Shown here piece after piece: positions 8,680 through 16,798 of a stretch of 64,000 nt of DNA. The notes under the pieces were generated by a model, which was not told the origin of the DNA, searched no databases, and worked only from the letters and a program-made list of their open reading frames with translations. A program made the position numbers and the translations under genes. Numbering within the stretch: position 1 is the stretch's first letter; each line of letters opens with the position of its first letter. The stretch comes from an uncultured Oscillospiraceae bacterium (GTDB lineage Bacteria > Bacillota > Clostridia > Oscillospirales > Oscillospiraceae): contig CAKUBI010000005.1 in assembly GCA_934636865.1 (NCBI GenBank), positions 22,908 through 86,907 of the forward strand, in the 5' to 3' direction.

Positions 8680-9732
8680 TCAGAACGTTACGATACCCTT
8701 GAGATAATCCGGCGTGGGATGCGCCAGCAGCTCGAAGGCGCGCTGGAGCTCCTCAAACGGGATCTCGTGGGAAATGAACGCGTCGCAGGGCAGACGGCCG
8801 TCCATATAGGAGGCGATGCCTTCCTGCATGTTTTCGCGCGGACGCGGCGCGTAGGTGGGGTGCGTGGAGATGAGCATCGGCGTCTTGATCATCAGGTTCC
8901 AGCCGAGCGTGGGCGGGAACGGATCGCCGTTTGCGTAAACAGATGGGATGAGGATCTTGCCGACGCCGCGGAACGAGCCGTCGAAGGCATCCATGCCCTC
9001 GGCATGGTTCTGCTTGATGATCTTGCCCGCGGTATCGAGACCCTTGAGCCCGCCGGTGATCTCGACGACGACATCGAAGAAGTGACCGTCGGTCAGTTCC
9101 CAGGCGGCGTCGTCCACCTCGCAGTTTTTGGGGTTGATCACGTCCGTCGCGCCGTATTTTTTGGCGATCTCGAGCTTGTTGTCAAGAAGGTCGATCGCAA
9201 CGAGCTTCTTGGCGCCGCTCCTGCGCAGACCGGCGATGATCATAAGGCCCATGAAGCCGCAGCCGATCACGGCGATATTCTCTCCGTATTTGCAGGACGC
9301 CTCGCGCACGATGTTCACGATGCAGCCCAGAGGCTCGGCGCAGCAGTATTTGACCGGCTTGCCGCCCTGGGGGATCTCGCAGAACATGCGGTTGCTGTCC
9401 TTGATGATGATGTAGTCGCAGAAGCCGCCGCCAAAGCCGCCGACGATCTCACCGACGCGGAAGTTCTTTACGTCCTTGCCGACTTCGACAACTTCGGCGA
9501 CCGGCTCGTGGCCGAGGCTTGCGGGAAAGACCGGCTCGCCGACGCCCATGCGCGGGAAGCCGTGCTTCGAAACGCTCACACCAAGATTACCGAGGAAGGT
9601 CGGCAGATCCGTGTGACACATGCCGATGGAGATCGTTTTGAGCAGGACCTCGTCGTCTGCAAGCTTCGGCATCTCCCGCTCGAAAAAGTCGATTTTGCGG
9701 GGGGCTACCACCATTGCTTCACGAATTTTCAT
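8680..9732 (-). CDS. medium-chain dehydrogenase lacking the structural zinc lobe
   Basis: 350 residues of the zinc-dependent MDR family. Cys39-His-Thr and GHEP (about residues 74-76) supply catalytic zinc ligands, CGFMGL is the nucleotide-binding glycine motif, and IDLLDNKLEIAKKYGATDVI is the usual following strand. The four-cysteine structural zinc loop is absent; that position reads GGFGGGFCDY. Such enzymes include sorbitol-, threonine- and some steroid-type dehydrogenases. It is the fifth and last gene of the operon starting with the split transketolase; AAGGAGG precedes ATG 9732. It probably oxidises or reduces a hydroxyl/keto group before or after ketol transfer; substrate unknown. Confidence 0.85.
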   Translation of the reverse strand: MKIREAMVVAPRKIDFFEREMPKLADDEVLLKTISIGMCHTDLPTFLGNLGVSVSKHGFPRMGVGEPVFPASLGHEPVAEVVEVGKDVKNFRVGEIVGGFGGGFCDYIIIKDSNRMFCEIPQGGKPVKYCCAEPLGCIVNIVREASCKYGENIAVIGCGFMGLMIIAGLRRSGAKKLVAIDLLDNKLEIAKKYGATDVINPKNCEVDDAAWELTDGHFFDVVVEITGGLKGLDTAGKIIKQNHAEGMDAFDGSFRGVGKILIPSVYANGDPFPPTLGWNLMIKTPMLISTHPTYAPRPRENMQEGIASYMDGRLPCDAFISHEIPFEELQRAFELLAHPTPDYLKGIVTF

Positions 9733-9781
9733 TGCTTTGCCTCCTTAGCGTTTACTTGAAATAGAGATCGCGGGCCCCGTT

Positions 9782-10855
9782 TTATTCCAGATCGGGGTTG
9801 CACTTGACGATGACCTTCGGGTGCTTGCCGGTCAGGTGCTCGGCATAGGCGGCGACGCCGTCATCCAGATCGAACACGGTATCGGTCAGGCACTTGAGGT
9901 TCAGGCGGGGCAGCATGTTGACCGCGCGCGGGAAGGCGTAGGGGGCAACGAACACGCCACTGATCGTCAGCTCCTTGAAGTAGCAGTACTTGGCGATGTT
10001 GAAGGGCATATTGTAGTCGTTGGGATACATCGCGCCGTAGATCAGCGTGCCGCCGTTGCCGCAGATCTCGGGCAGCAGGGGCGCGGCTGCCTTGGCGCCG
10101 GAGCAGTCGAGCACGATGTCGAAGCCGCGGCCTTCAGTGATCTCGTTGGCGCGGGCGATGACATCCTCGTTGATCGAGTCGATGGTGTGGACGGCGCCGA
10201 GCGTCTTGGCGAGCTCGCGGCGGTCAGCCAGGGGCTCAAGAAGCGTGAGGTTGGTCGCGCCGTACATGGACAGGCACTGGATGGCCAGAAGGCCGATGGG
10301 GCCGCCGCCGCAGACGCAGACGGTGTTGCCGCACTTGACGTTGCACTTGTCCATCATGCGGATCACGATGGACAGCGGCTCAAGCAGGCAGCCCTCCTTC
10401 AGGCTGACGCTGTCGGGCAGCTTGTAGACCTGATCCTCGTGCCAGATGATGTACTGCGCCATGCCGGGGGAGCCGCCGGTGACGTTCGTGCAGAACTGCT
10501 GCTTGCCGGAAGCGCAGTTCCAGCAGCCGCCGCACTGACGGATGAAGTTGCCGCCGACACGGTCGCCGACCTTCAGGCCCTTGTGGTGTGCCTCAGGACC
10601 GAGCTCGACGATCACGCCGGAGATCTCATGGCCGAGGCCGATGGGGGTGGTGTCGCCCTGGGGCTGGCCGAAGCAGCCGGCAACAGCGTGCGGGTCGGAG
10701 CCGCAGATGGCGCAGTAGGCGACCTTGATCTTAACGTCCTGGGGGCCCATTTCGCGCAGCGGGAGATCGCGGAAATCGACCAGACCGCGGGTCTCGGGAT
10801 TGGGGTCCTTCATATTGCCGACGCGGACGCCGCATAAGGTTCTCATCATTTCCAT
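9782..10855 (-). CDS. zinc-binding medium-chain dehydrogenase
   Basis: 357 residues. Cys51, His76 and Glu77 (CAICGSD, GLGHE) are catalytic zinc ligands; Cys108, 111, 114 and 122 form the structural zinc site (CGGCWNCASGKQQFC). CGGGPIGLLA is the NAD(P) motif. The pattern resembles threonine/sorbitol/butanediol dehydrogenases. AAGGAGG lies 9 nt before ATG 10855. It follows the GPH transporter gene across a gap holding a 16-bp stem-loop, and precedes a second, zinc-lobe-less dehydrogenase, so the operon has two redox enzymes that could act at different carbons of one substrate. The specific substrate is not readable. Confidence 0.86.
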   Translation of the reverse strand: MEMMRTLCGVRVGNMKDPNPETRGLVDFRDLPLREMGPQDVKIKVAYCAICGSDPHAVAGCFGQPQGDTTPIGLGHEISGVIVELGPEAHHKGLKVGDRVGGNFIRQCGGCWNCASGKQQFCTNVTGGSPGMAQYIIWHEDQVYKLPDSVSLKEGCLLEPLSIVIRMMDKCNVKCGNTVCVCGGGPIGLLAIQCLSMYGATNLTLLEPLADRRELAKTLGAVHTIDSINEDVIARANEITEGRGFDIVLDCSGAKAAAPLLPEICGNGGTLIYGAMYPNDYNMPFNIAKYCYFKELTISGVFVAPYAFPRAVNMLPRLNLKCLTDTVFDLDDGVAAYAEHLTGKHPKVIVKCNPDLE

Positions 10856-10907
10856 TGAGTATAGCCTCCTTAAAATCGAGTGATGTGGGTTAAGAAGATA
10901 CCGGGAT

Positions 10908-10944
10908 CACATACCATACGCGGCGGGACCGCGTATGGTATGTG
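10908..10944 (-). other. intercistronic stem-loop in the transketolase operon
   Basis: A perfect 16-bp inverted repeat (10908-10923 and 10929-10944) with a 5-nt loop lies between the transporter and the dehydrogenase genes. No T tract follows on the coding strand, so it fits an mRNA processing or 3'-stabilising hairpin better than a terminator. It could set different levels for the upstream and downstream genes. Confidence 0.65.
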
Positions 10945-10960
10945 AAGGGAGAGCAGAGGA

Positions 10961-12370
10961 TCAGTTCTTGCCGGAAGCGGCGTCGCGGCGGGCGGAGACC
11001 TCGGCCGCGATCTTTGCATAGGTGGCCTTGTCCAGCTTGTAGGCGAACATGGCGATCGCCGCGATGGCATAGCAGGCGCCGCAGTAGATGTGCGGCCAGA
11101 AGTTCAGGTGCCACATAACGGAATCGGTCTGCACCGCGTTGGGGACATAGCCGATGCCCTCGAGGACCCACGCGGCCGCGGCGATGGAGAAGGCCTGGCC
11201 GAGCTTGAAGAAGAAGTTGACAACGGTGGAGAGGAAGCCGCCGGCGTACTGGTTGTACTTGTACATCGTCCACTCAGCCGTATCGGGCACCATGCCGTAG
11301 AGCGAGCCGAGGATGATACCGGTGCAGAAGCCGGGGATCGCGCCGCCGAGGACGTAGTAGAGCATCTTGGCCGTCGTGCCGCCGTCCGCGCCGATGTTTT
11401 TCATGGGAAGGAAGAAGCAGATGAACGAAGCGAGCGCGCAGATGGCGAAGCCCCAGGCGGGGATGGTGGCCTTGTTCTTGACCTTGGTGACCATCCAGTT
11501 CAGCGAGAACGTGCCGACCGCCGCGAAGATGGGGGTGATGGTGTTCACGTTGGCGAAGAGGATCTGGTCGCCAACGAAATAGGTGAAGTAGTACATCTTG
11601 AAGGTCGCGCCGCCGTTCATAAAGCCCCAGGCGACGAAAGCGACGGTCAGCAGCCACACGGGCGTGTTGCCCTTGAGCAGCTTGAACTGGGACATGACGC
11701 TGTGCTTTTCGTAGGGGATCTCCACGATCTCGCGGGTGCCCGCCACGCAGATGAGGAACATCGGGATGGCGATGATGGAGAAGAGGAGCGCGGTCTTGGT
11801 GTAGGCCATCGCGTCGCCGCCGAGCGCGTTGATGATGCGCAGCACGGAGAAGCCGAGGACCGTACCGAGGATGAAGGTGAAGGTCATGCGCCATGCCGAA
11901 AGCGACGAGCGTGTTTCGGCATCGCGCGTCATCACCGTGGGCAGTGCGCTGTAGGTAACGTTGACGCAGGTGTAAAGGAATACCAGCACGAAGTACATGC
12001 CGAGACCCCAGATCGCGCGCAAGGTGACGCTCCAGTTCATATTGGTGTAGAAGCAGCCGATATTGAACAGCAGCATCGGGATGCAGGCGTAGAGGATCCA
12101 GGGACGGTAGCGGCCAAGCTTATGCTTGGTGTTATCCGACCAGTAGCCGACCATGGGGTCGTTGATCGCGTCCCAGAGCTTCGAGATCAGAATGACCGTA
12201 CCGACAAGGCCGGCGGGGATCAGGGCCATATCGGTGAAGTAGAAGGTGAGGTAGCTGCCCACCAGCGTCCACGAGCAGTTGCAGGCCATGTCGCCGAAGG
12301 CGTAGCAGATCTTGGTTTTCAGGTCTAATTTGGTGTATTCGTCTACCGGTTTTACAGAAGTATTGCTCAT
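10961..12370 (-). CDS. GPH-family (MelB-like) cation symporter
   Basis: 469 residues with ~12 membrane segments. The N-terminal region shows the glycoside-pentoside-hexuronide:cation symporter signature: YAFGDMACN, then LWDAINDPMVGYWSDNTKHKLGRYRPWIL, matching the conserved D-P-x-x-G-x-x-x-D-x-T loop of MelB/XynB-type carriers. The start is ATG 12370; a TTG seven codons earlier overlaps the AAAGGAG ribosome site. GPH carriers usually import sugars, glycosides or uronates with Na+ or H+, and some family members carry other ring compounds. It is the third gene of the operon, after the two transketolase subunits. Confidence 0.9.
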   Translation of the reverse strand: MSNTSVKPVDEYTKLDLKTKICYAFGDMACNCSWTLVGSYLTFYFTDMALIPAGLVGTVILISKLWDAINDPMVGYWSDNTKHKLGRYRPWILYACIPMLLFNIGCFYTNMNWSVTLRAIWGLGMYFVLVFLYTCVNVTYSALPTVMTRDAETRSSLSAWRMTFTFILGTVLGFSVLRIINALGGDAMAYTKTALLFSIIAIPMFLICVAGTREIVEIPYEKHSVMSQFKLLKGNTPVWLLTVAFVAWGFMNGGATFKMYYFTYFVGDQILFANVNTITPIFAAVGTFSLNWMVTKVKNKATIPAWGFAICALASFICFFLPMKNIGADGGTTAKMLYYVLGGAIPGFCTGIILGSLYGMVPDTAEWTMYKYNQYAGGFLSTVVNFFFKLGQAFSIAAAAWVLEGIGYVPNAVQTDSVMWHLNFWPHIYCGACYAIAAIAMFAYKLDKATYAKIAAEVSARRDAASGKN

Positions 12371-12437
12371 GTCGAGTTTCGCTCCTTTCAATTGGGTATC
12401 CTTTTTAATATTGTCTGCGGGGAAACGGGACCTTCGC

Positions 12438-13391
12438 TTATTTCACGCAGGCCTTGACGGCGTCGATGGTGTCCTGCAGGCCGTAGTGATACTTGTTGCG
12501 CAGCTCTTCGCCGCTGCCGAAGCCCGCGTAGACCTGCGGGATGCCCATGCGCTTGAAGCTCCTGGGCTCGATGCGGTGATCCATGAGATAGTCGGCGATG
12601 GAGCTTGCAAGACCGCCGTACATGAGGTGGTCCTCCAGCACGATGACGTTCCCCGTCTCGGCCACGCACTTTTCCACGAGCTCGCCGTCGAGCGGCTTGA
12701 TCGAGTACATATCGACCACGCGGACGCTGATGCCTTCCTTTTCAAGCTCCTGCGCCGCAAGGATGGCCTGGAAGACCATCTCGCCGTGGGCGAAGATCGT
12801 GCAGTCCTTGCCGTCGCGGGCGATCAGGCCCTTGCCGATCTCGAACTTCTGCGAGCCGGGCTCGTAGAGCAGATGGTCCGCCTTGCCCTGTGCCAGACGG
12901 ATGAACATCGGGCCGGGATAATCCATGCCGAGGTAGAGAATGTCGCGGATCATGTTGGGGTCGCCGATGGAGATGACGGTCATGTTGACCATCGACTGCA
13001 TGATGGCGATATCCTCCATCGCGTTGTGCGTGGAGCCGCCGCCGGAGGTCAGACCGCCGCCCGTGCCGATGATGCGCACGGGGAGGTTCTGGTAGCAGAT
13101 GTCCGTGCGGACCTGCTCGCAGGCGCGCATGGTGAGGAACGGGATCATGCCCATGATGACGGGAATGTTGCCCTCGAGCGCAAGGCCCGCCGCAACGCCG
13201 GCCGCGCTCTGCTCGGCAATGCCGGTGTCGATGTAGTGGGTGGGAAGGTCGCGCTTGAAATCCTTGAGGGCACCGCCGATATCGGAGGTGACCACGTAAA
13301 GCTTGTCGTTTTTCAGGCCGATCTCGTGCAGCGTGCTGCCGATCACATCGCGGCCGGAAAACAGCGCACCAAAGTTGAAGCTATCAGACAT
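12438..13391 (-). CDS. transketolase-like protein, C-terminal subunit
   Basis: 317 residues covering the pyrimidine-binding and C-terminal transketolase domains. It has the cofactor-activating Glu region (HYIDTGIAEQSAAGVAAGLA), the Pyr-domain tail (STHNAMEDIAIMQSMVNMTVIS) and a C-terminal domain (VRVVDMYSIKPLDGELV). The loop reads GGLTSGGGSTHNAMED where standard split transketolases have GGVTPANDGASHQAIED, suggesting altered acceptor binding. It starts 3 nt after the N-terminal subunit's stop, so the pair is translationally linked and should form one ThDP enzyme. Split transketolases serve the pentose phosphate pathway, sugar-specific routes and the DesAB steroid desmolase; which applies is open. 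Confidence 0.87.
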   Translation of the reverse strand: MSDSFNFGALFSGRDVIGSTLHEIGLKNDKLYVVTSDIGGALKDFKRDLPTHYIDTGIAEQSAAGVAAGLALEGNIPVIMGMIPFLTMRACEQVRTDICYQNLPVRIIGTGGGLTSGGGSTHNAMEDIAIMQSMVNMTVISIGDPNMIRDILYLGMDYPGPMFIRLAQGKADHLLYEPGSQKFEIGKGLIARDGKDCTIFAHGEMVFQAILAAQELEKEGISVRVVDMYSIKPLDGELVEKCVAETGNVIVLEDHLMYGGLASSIADYLMDHRIEPRSFKRMGIPQVYAGFGSGEELRNKYHYGLQDTIDAVKACVK

Positions 13392-13394
13392 GAA

Positions 13395-14252
13395 TCAGCA
13401 TCCCCTTTCCTTTTCATAGGCAGCTTTCAGCTCTGCCATCGCCTGTGCCAGATCGTTGGGGCCGAGCTTGCCGGCGTGCCAACCGAGATTGTGCTCCATG
13501 AAGGAGACACCCTTGCCCTTGACGGTGTTCGCGATGATCGCCGTGGGCTGATCGCTGTCGGGCGCGGGCAGAGAGTCGAACGCGTCGATGATCTCGCCCA
13601 TGTCGTGACCATTGATCTCAACGACGCGGAAGCCGAACGCGCGCCACTTGTCGCAGTAGGGCTCGAGCTTGACGAGATCCTCGGAGAAGCTGGTCATGAA
13701 CTGACGGTTGCGGTCCACGATGACCACAAGGTTGCCGAGATTCTGGGAATGCGCCACGGTGTCGGCCTCCCACACGGAGCCCTCGGCGCTCTCGCCGTCG
13801 CCCATCATGCAGAACACGCGGTGCTTTTCGCCCTTTGTGCGCGCGGAGATCGCCATGCCGACGGCCATCGGGAGACCGTGTCCCAGAGAGCCGGAGGAGC
13901 ACTCCACGCCGGGAAGCTGCACCTTGCAGGGGTGCATGCCGTAGGCGCTGTCGAGCTTGCCGTAGGTGCGCACGATCTCGTCGTAATCGAAAAAGCCGCG
14001 CATCGCCATGGCGATGTACATGCACACGGCGCCGTGGCCCTTGCTGAGAATGAAGCGGTCGCGCTCGGGCATTTTGATGTTTTTGGGATCAACGTTCAGC
14101 GCGTGATGATACAGGCCGATGAGCAGATCGGTCATCGACAGGTCGCCGCCGATGTGCACGGCGCCCTGATAGCTGCCGCACAGATTCAGCAGCTTCTGGC
14201 GCATTTCGTAGGCCAGATCCTGCAGGCGGATGATTTCTTTCTGGTCTGCCAT
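13395..14252 (-). CDS. transketolase-like protein, N-terminal (ThDP-binding) subunit
   Basis: 285 residues with the ThDP-binding half of transketolase: LSKGHG, SLGHGLPMAVGMA, and GDGESAEGSVWEA...VVIVDRN, the GDG-(x)n-N motif that binds Mg2+-diphosphate. The usual SGHPGGSLS segment is here GAVHIGGDLS, keeping the His but losing Pro and Ser, unlike the second transketolase at 24.3 kb. The start is set at 14252 (AGGAGG 11 nt upstream); ATG 14261 is only 2-3 nt from the ribosome site. It is the first gene of a five-gene operon divergent from an AraC regulator. No kinase, isomerase or aldolase is nearby, so it probably does not serve the standard pentose phosphate pathway. Confidence 0.88.
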   Translation of the reverse strand: MADQKEIIRLQDLAYEMRQKLLNLCGSYQGAVHIGGDLSMTDLLIGLYHHALNVDPKNIKMPERDRFILSKGHGAVCMYIAMAMRGFFDYDEIVRTYGKLDSAYGMHPCKVQLPGVECSSGSLGHGLPMAVGMAISARTKGEKHRVFCMMGDGESAEGSVWEADTVAHSQNLGNLVVIVDRNRQFMTSFSEDLVKLEPYCDKWRAFGFRVVEINGHDMGEIIDAFDSLPAPDSDQPTAIIANTVKGKGVSFMEHNLGWHAGKLGPNDLAQAMAELKAAYEKERGC

Positions 14253-14368
14253 AGTGATCATTTCCTCCTTTTTCTCTGTATCCCTCCTGAATGAACATGA
14301 CGAGGGAGTGGTTAAGAAAGAAAATCAAACGATTAGATTCAGGAAAGCGTTTGATCTCTTTTTCTAAT

Positions 14369-14397
14369 ATTTTACAGATACTTTACGGCCGGCACAA
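14369..14397 (-). promoter_or_regulatory. candidate promoter of the transketolase operon
   Basis: On the minus strand TTGTGC (14397-14392), a 17-nt spacer and TAAAAT (14374-14369) resemble a weak sigma-A promoter, giving a leader of about 110 nt. A weak -35 would fit activation by the divergent AraC protein. Confidence 0.4.
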
Positions 14398-14471
14398 CTC
14401 GTGAATGTGACATTTCGACAAGAAAAAATGTCTTTTTACGAAAAAATTGTGAAACTTTAATCAATCAAAAG

Positions 14472-14514
14472 AGTGAAAGAAGGACTTCACTTTTTTGAAT
14501 GCCCCTGCTATAAT
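14472..14514 (+). promoter_or_regulatory. araC-type gene promoter with inverted repeat
   Basis: An extended -10, TGCTATAAT, spans 14506-14514, with a poor -35 TTCACT at 14486-14491 (17-nt spacer). The -35 is one arm of a perfect AGTGAA (14472-14477) / TTCACT inverted repeat with an 8-nt spacer, a candidate operator for autoregulation. The rest of the 318-nt divergent gap (14253-14570) is AT-rich with no further gene seen. Confidence 0.5.
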
Positions 14515-14570
14515 ACATATGCCTACTAAATATACAGATCAATCAACGGGAAAAGAGAGGGATCGTATCT

Positions 14571-15500
14571 GTGAGTTCCTATGAGCATCTGGACCTGCTC
14601 AGCGGGTATATGGGCACGCTGCCCCTTTACAGCCAGAAGATCTTGATCTTCAATATCCAGTGCTTCCACCCGGACCAGACCATCTATCCGGCGGAGATCT
14701 GCAGCAATTACCGCATCCTGTATTTCGTGCTGGAGGGGGAGCAGACCGTCGAGGTCAGAGCGCCGGAGGTAAAGCGGCGGACGCTGACGGAAAATTTCGT
14801 CTTTCAGGTCGGCAGCGGCGTGCCGCACCGGTTTTTGTTCCGCCCTGCGCCGCGCGCACGGCTTTTTGTCATTTACTACAAGGTCGTTCCGCAGCTCAGG
14901 GACGGCCGCGATTTCGAGCCCTTCACCAGGGACGAGGAGGAACTGGTGCTCGGCTTTCTCCGCCAGCCATACAGTGCCTTTCCGATCGGCAGGCGGATGA
15001 GCAGCGAGATCGCGCTGCTCAATGAGTACATGAGCACGCGGACCTGCGGCGACGCGCTGAAGGTGCGCAGCCAGCTGTCCAACATTTTCCTTTCGATCTT
15101 CCAGCAGGACAGCTACGAGCAGGGCAAGAACTGCGGCGATTCCGACGAGTATCTCGCGCGCAACACGATGCACATGCTGCTGCGGCAGATCATCGCCTGC
15201 GCCGCGTCGGGCGAGTCGCTCGCGCAGATCAGCGAGCGGCTGCACTATACGCCGCGCCACATTCAGCGCATGGTCATGGACTATTACGGCGAGAGCTTCA
15301 CCAAGGTGGTCAACTATACGCGCCTGAGCGACGTGATGGCCATGCTGGCGGACACGGACCTTTCCCTGCGGGAGATCGCGCTGCGCAGCGGCTATTCGAG
15401 CGTCGAGCTGATGAACCGGCGCTTCAAGCAGCTCACGGGGATGCCGCTTGCGAGCTTCCGCCGCGTGCACGCCGGAAACGGCAGAAGAAGGTTAACATAA
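14571..15500 (+). CDS. AraC-family transcriptional regulator
   Basis: 309 residues from a GTG start preceded by AGAGAGGGA. The N-terminal ~130 residues look like an AraC cupin ligand domain (ILYFVLEGEQTVEVRAPE, FVFQVGSGVPHRFLF). The C-terminal ~100 residues hold two helix-turn-helix motifs (SLAQISERLHYTPRHIQRMV and SLREIALRSGYSSVELMNRRFKQ), the usual AraC/XylS DNA-binding unit. It is divergently transcribed from the split-transketolase/GPH/dehydrogenase operon, and shares a 318-nt control region, so it most likely activates that operon in response to the imported substrate. The cupin fold would fit a sugar-like or ring-shaped inducer. Confidence 0.9.
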   Translation: MSSYEHLDLLSGYMGTLPLYSQKILIFNIQCFHPDQTIYPAEICSNYRILYFVLEGEQTVEVRAPEVKRRTLTENFVFQVGSGVPHRFLFRPAPRARLFVIYYKVVPQLRDGRDFEPFTRDEEELVLGFLRQPYSAFPIGRRMSSEIALLNEYMSTRTCGDALKVRSQLSNIFLSIFQQDSYEQGKNCGDSDEYLARNTMHMLLRQIIACAASGESLAQISERLHYTPRHIQRMVMDYYGESFTKVVNYTRLSDVMAMLADTDLSLREIALRSGYSSVELMNRRFKQLTGMPLASFRRVHAGNGRRRLT

Positions 15501-15502
15501 TA

Positions 15503-15544
15503 AAAAGGGGGCCATGTCCACCGCGGTGGATATGGCTCCCTTTT
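15503..15544. terminator. bidirectional terminator
   Basis: AAAAGGG and GGCCATGTCCACC (15503-15522) pair almost completely with 15525-15544 and end in TTTT on the plus strand and TTTTTA on the minus strand. It separates the convergent AraC gene and bile salt hydrolase gene. Confidence 0.9.
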
Positions 15545-15558
15545 GTCCTTTTTGAGGG

Positions 15559-16533
15559 TCAGTTCTGCATGAAAATCTGCTCGCCGCTGACCGGCGCATA
15601 GGCGATCAGCGCGCTCCCGTCCAGCGCTTCCCTGTGCATATCGACGGCGCTGATCCGGTGGTTATTATAGGTCGTGTAGTAATAGATCCCCTTGTCTGCA
15701 TTGCAGCAGGAGGTGTAGAGCGTGATCTCGTACTTGCCCTCGCCCAGCTTGCAGCAGCCGCGCTGCTGGTCCACGCTGCCGAGAATGTGGAAAAACTGGC
15801 TCACGCTCTCTTCCTCTGAATCGCCGGAGAGAGAATTCATCTTCACGAAGGCCGCGCGCACGAAGCGCGACTGGGACGAGAGGTCCCCCGGCAGTCCCAT
15901 GCCGCCCATGCCGCGGCTGTAGGCGTCCAGCGCAAGGCCCCTGGCAAACGTATTGTCCGGGGTATCAACAGAGAGGCGGCGGTAGTTGCTGAGTGCGAAG
16001 AGCTGATAGGGGAACGGCGGGTTGTTGGTCAGGATGCCGACCGGATTATCGTAAACCATCAGCCCCTCCTTTACCGCTTCCACCGTGATGCACTCGTCCC
16101 GGTCCGCAATGATCCAGTGGAGCTGGGCGACGGGGAGATTTTCCATAAACGGCGTGTCGATGAGATTGAGCCGCGGCAGGAGCTGCCGCACTTCCTTTAC
16201 GCTGGCGCACGAGCCGAGCAGCCACGGGATGAGCTCGAACTGCGCGAGGTTGTCCTTTCCTTCGATCGGTTTACCGTAATGCGCGTTCCCGACGAAGTTG
16301 AGCCCCGCGATGCAGAGCCCTTTTTCGTTCGCCGCGTCGTAGTAGAGCGGATAATCCTGCATCACGCAGGCCATGCCGATCATGGCGTAGTGGCTTTTGA
16401 GTTCTCCGCCGTTTCGCAGGGGGAAGGCGTAGTTTCTCGGCGTGACGACGATCTGATCCCCGTAGGAGATCTCGTAATCCAGCGTCCGTCCGAAATAGAA
16501 ATCCTTTGTCTGATAGGTCGCGGCTGTGCACAT
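15559..16533 (-). CDS. bsh: bile salt hydrolase (choloylglycine hydrolase)
   Basis: A 324-residue N-terminal nucleophile hydrolase that cleaves the amide bond of glycine- and taurine-conjugated bile acids. The start at 16533 places the catalytic Cys at position 2, exposed after Met removal, and has TGAGGA 9 nt upstream. Active-site residues of characterised bile salt hydrolases are all present at near-standard spacing: Cys2, Arg16, Asp19, Asn79 (GLNF), Asn170 (LTNN) and Arg223 (SRFVR). The C-terminal stretch ITLYTSC...KGIYYYTTYNN is also typical. The family includes penicillin V acylases, but the overall match is to clostridial BSH. It lies downstream of an NSS-family symporter on the same strand, which could take up the freed amino acid. 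Action is cytosolic (no signal peptide). Confidence 0.93.
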   Translation of the reverse strand: MCTAATYQTKDFYFGRTLDYEISYGDQIVVTPRNYAFPLRNGGELKSHYAMIGMACVMQDYPLYYDAANEKGLCIAGLNFVGNAHYGKPIEGKDNLAQFELIPWLLGSCASVKEVRQLLPRLNLIDTPFMENLPVAQLHWIIADRDECITVEAVKEGLMVYDNPVGILTNNPPFPYQLFALSNYRRLSVDTPDNTFARGLALDAYSRGMGGMGLPGDLSSQSRFVRAAFVKMNSLSGDSEEESVSQFFHILGSVDQQRGCCKLGEGKYEITLYTSCCNADKGIYYYTTYNNHRISAVDMHREALDGSALIAYAPVSGEQIFMQN

Positions 16534-16726
16534 AGACGTTTTCCTCATTTCAATGGTTTGCTTGATATAAACAGCATATCACATTTCTGCCGTCCCGGCA
16601 ACCGGCAGGCGCTTGGACGGCTGCGGCGGTCCGCTCTGCGTATTTTTCGTTGAAAAGACGTGCCGTATCCATGATAAAAGGAAGCGGACGCATCATGGAG
16701 ATGGCAGCGCCGCGGGCTGCGCATGG

Positions 16727-16775
16727 AAAAGCACCGCGCCGGCGGCCCTTCGGGCCTGACCGATGCGGTGCTTTT
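16727..16775 (-). terminator. terminator of the NSS transporter gene
   Basis: AAAAGCACCGC (16727-16737) pairs with GCGGTGCTTTT (16765-16775) around an inner GGCCC-ttc-GGGCC hairpin. The minus strand ends in TTTTCC. It lies 24 nt after the transporter stop and separates it from the bsh gene. Confidence 0.85.
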
Positions 16776-16798
16776 TACGGTTTGCGGTGCGGGGGGCG

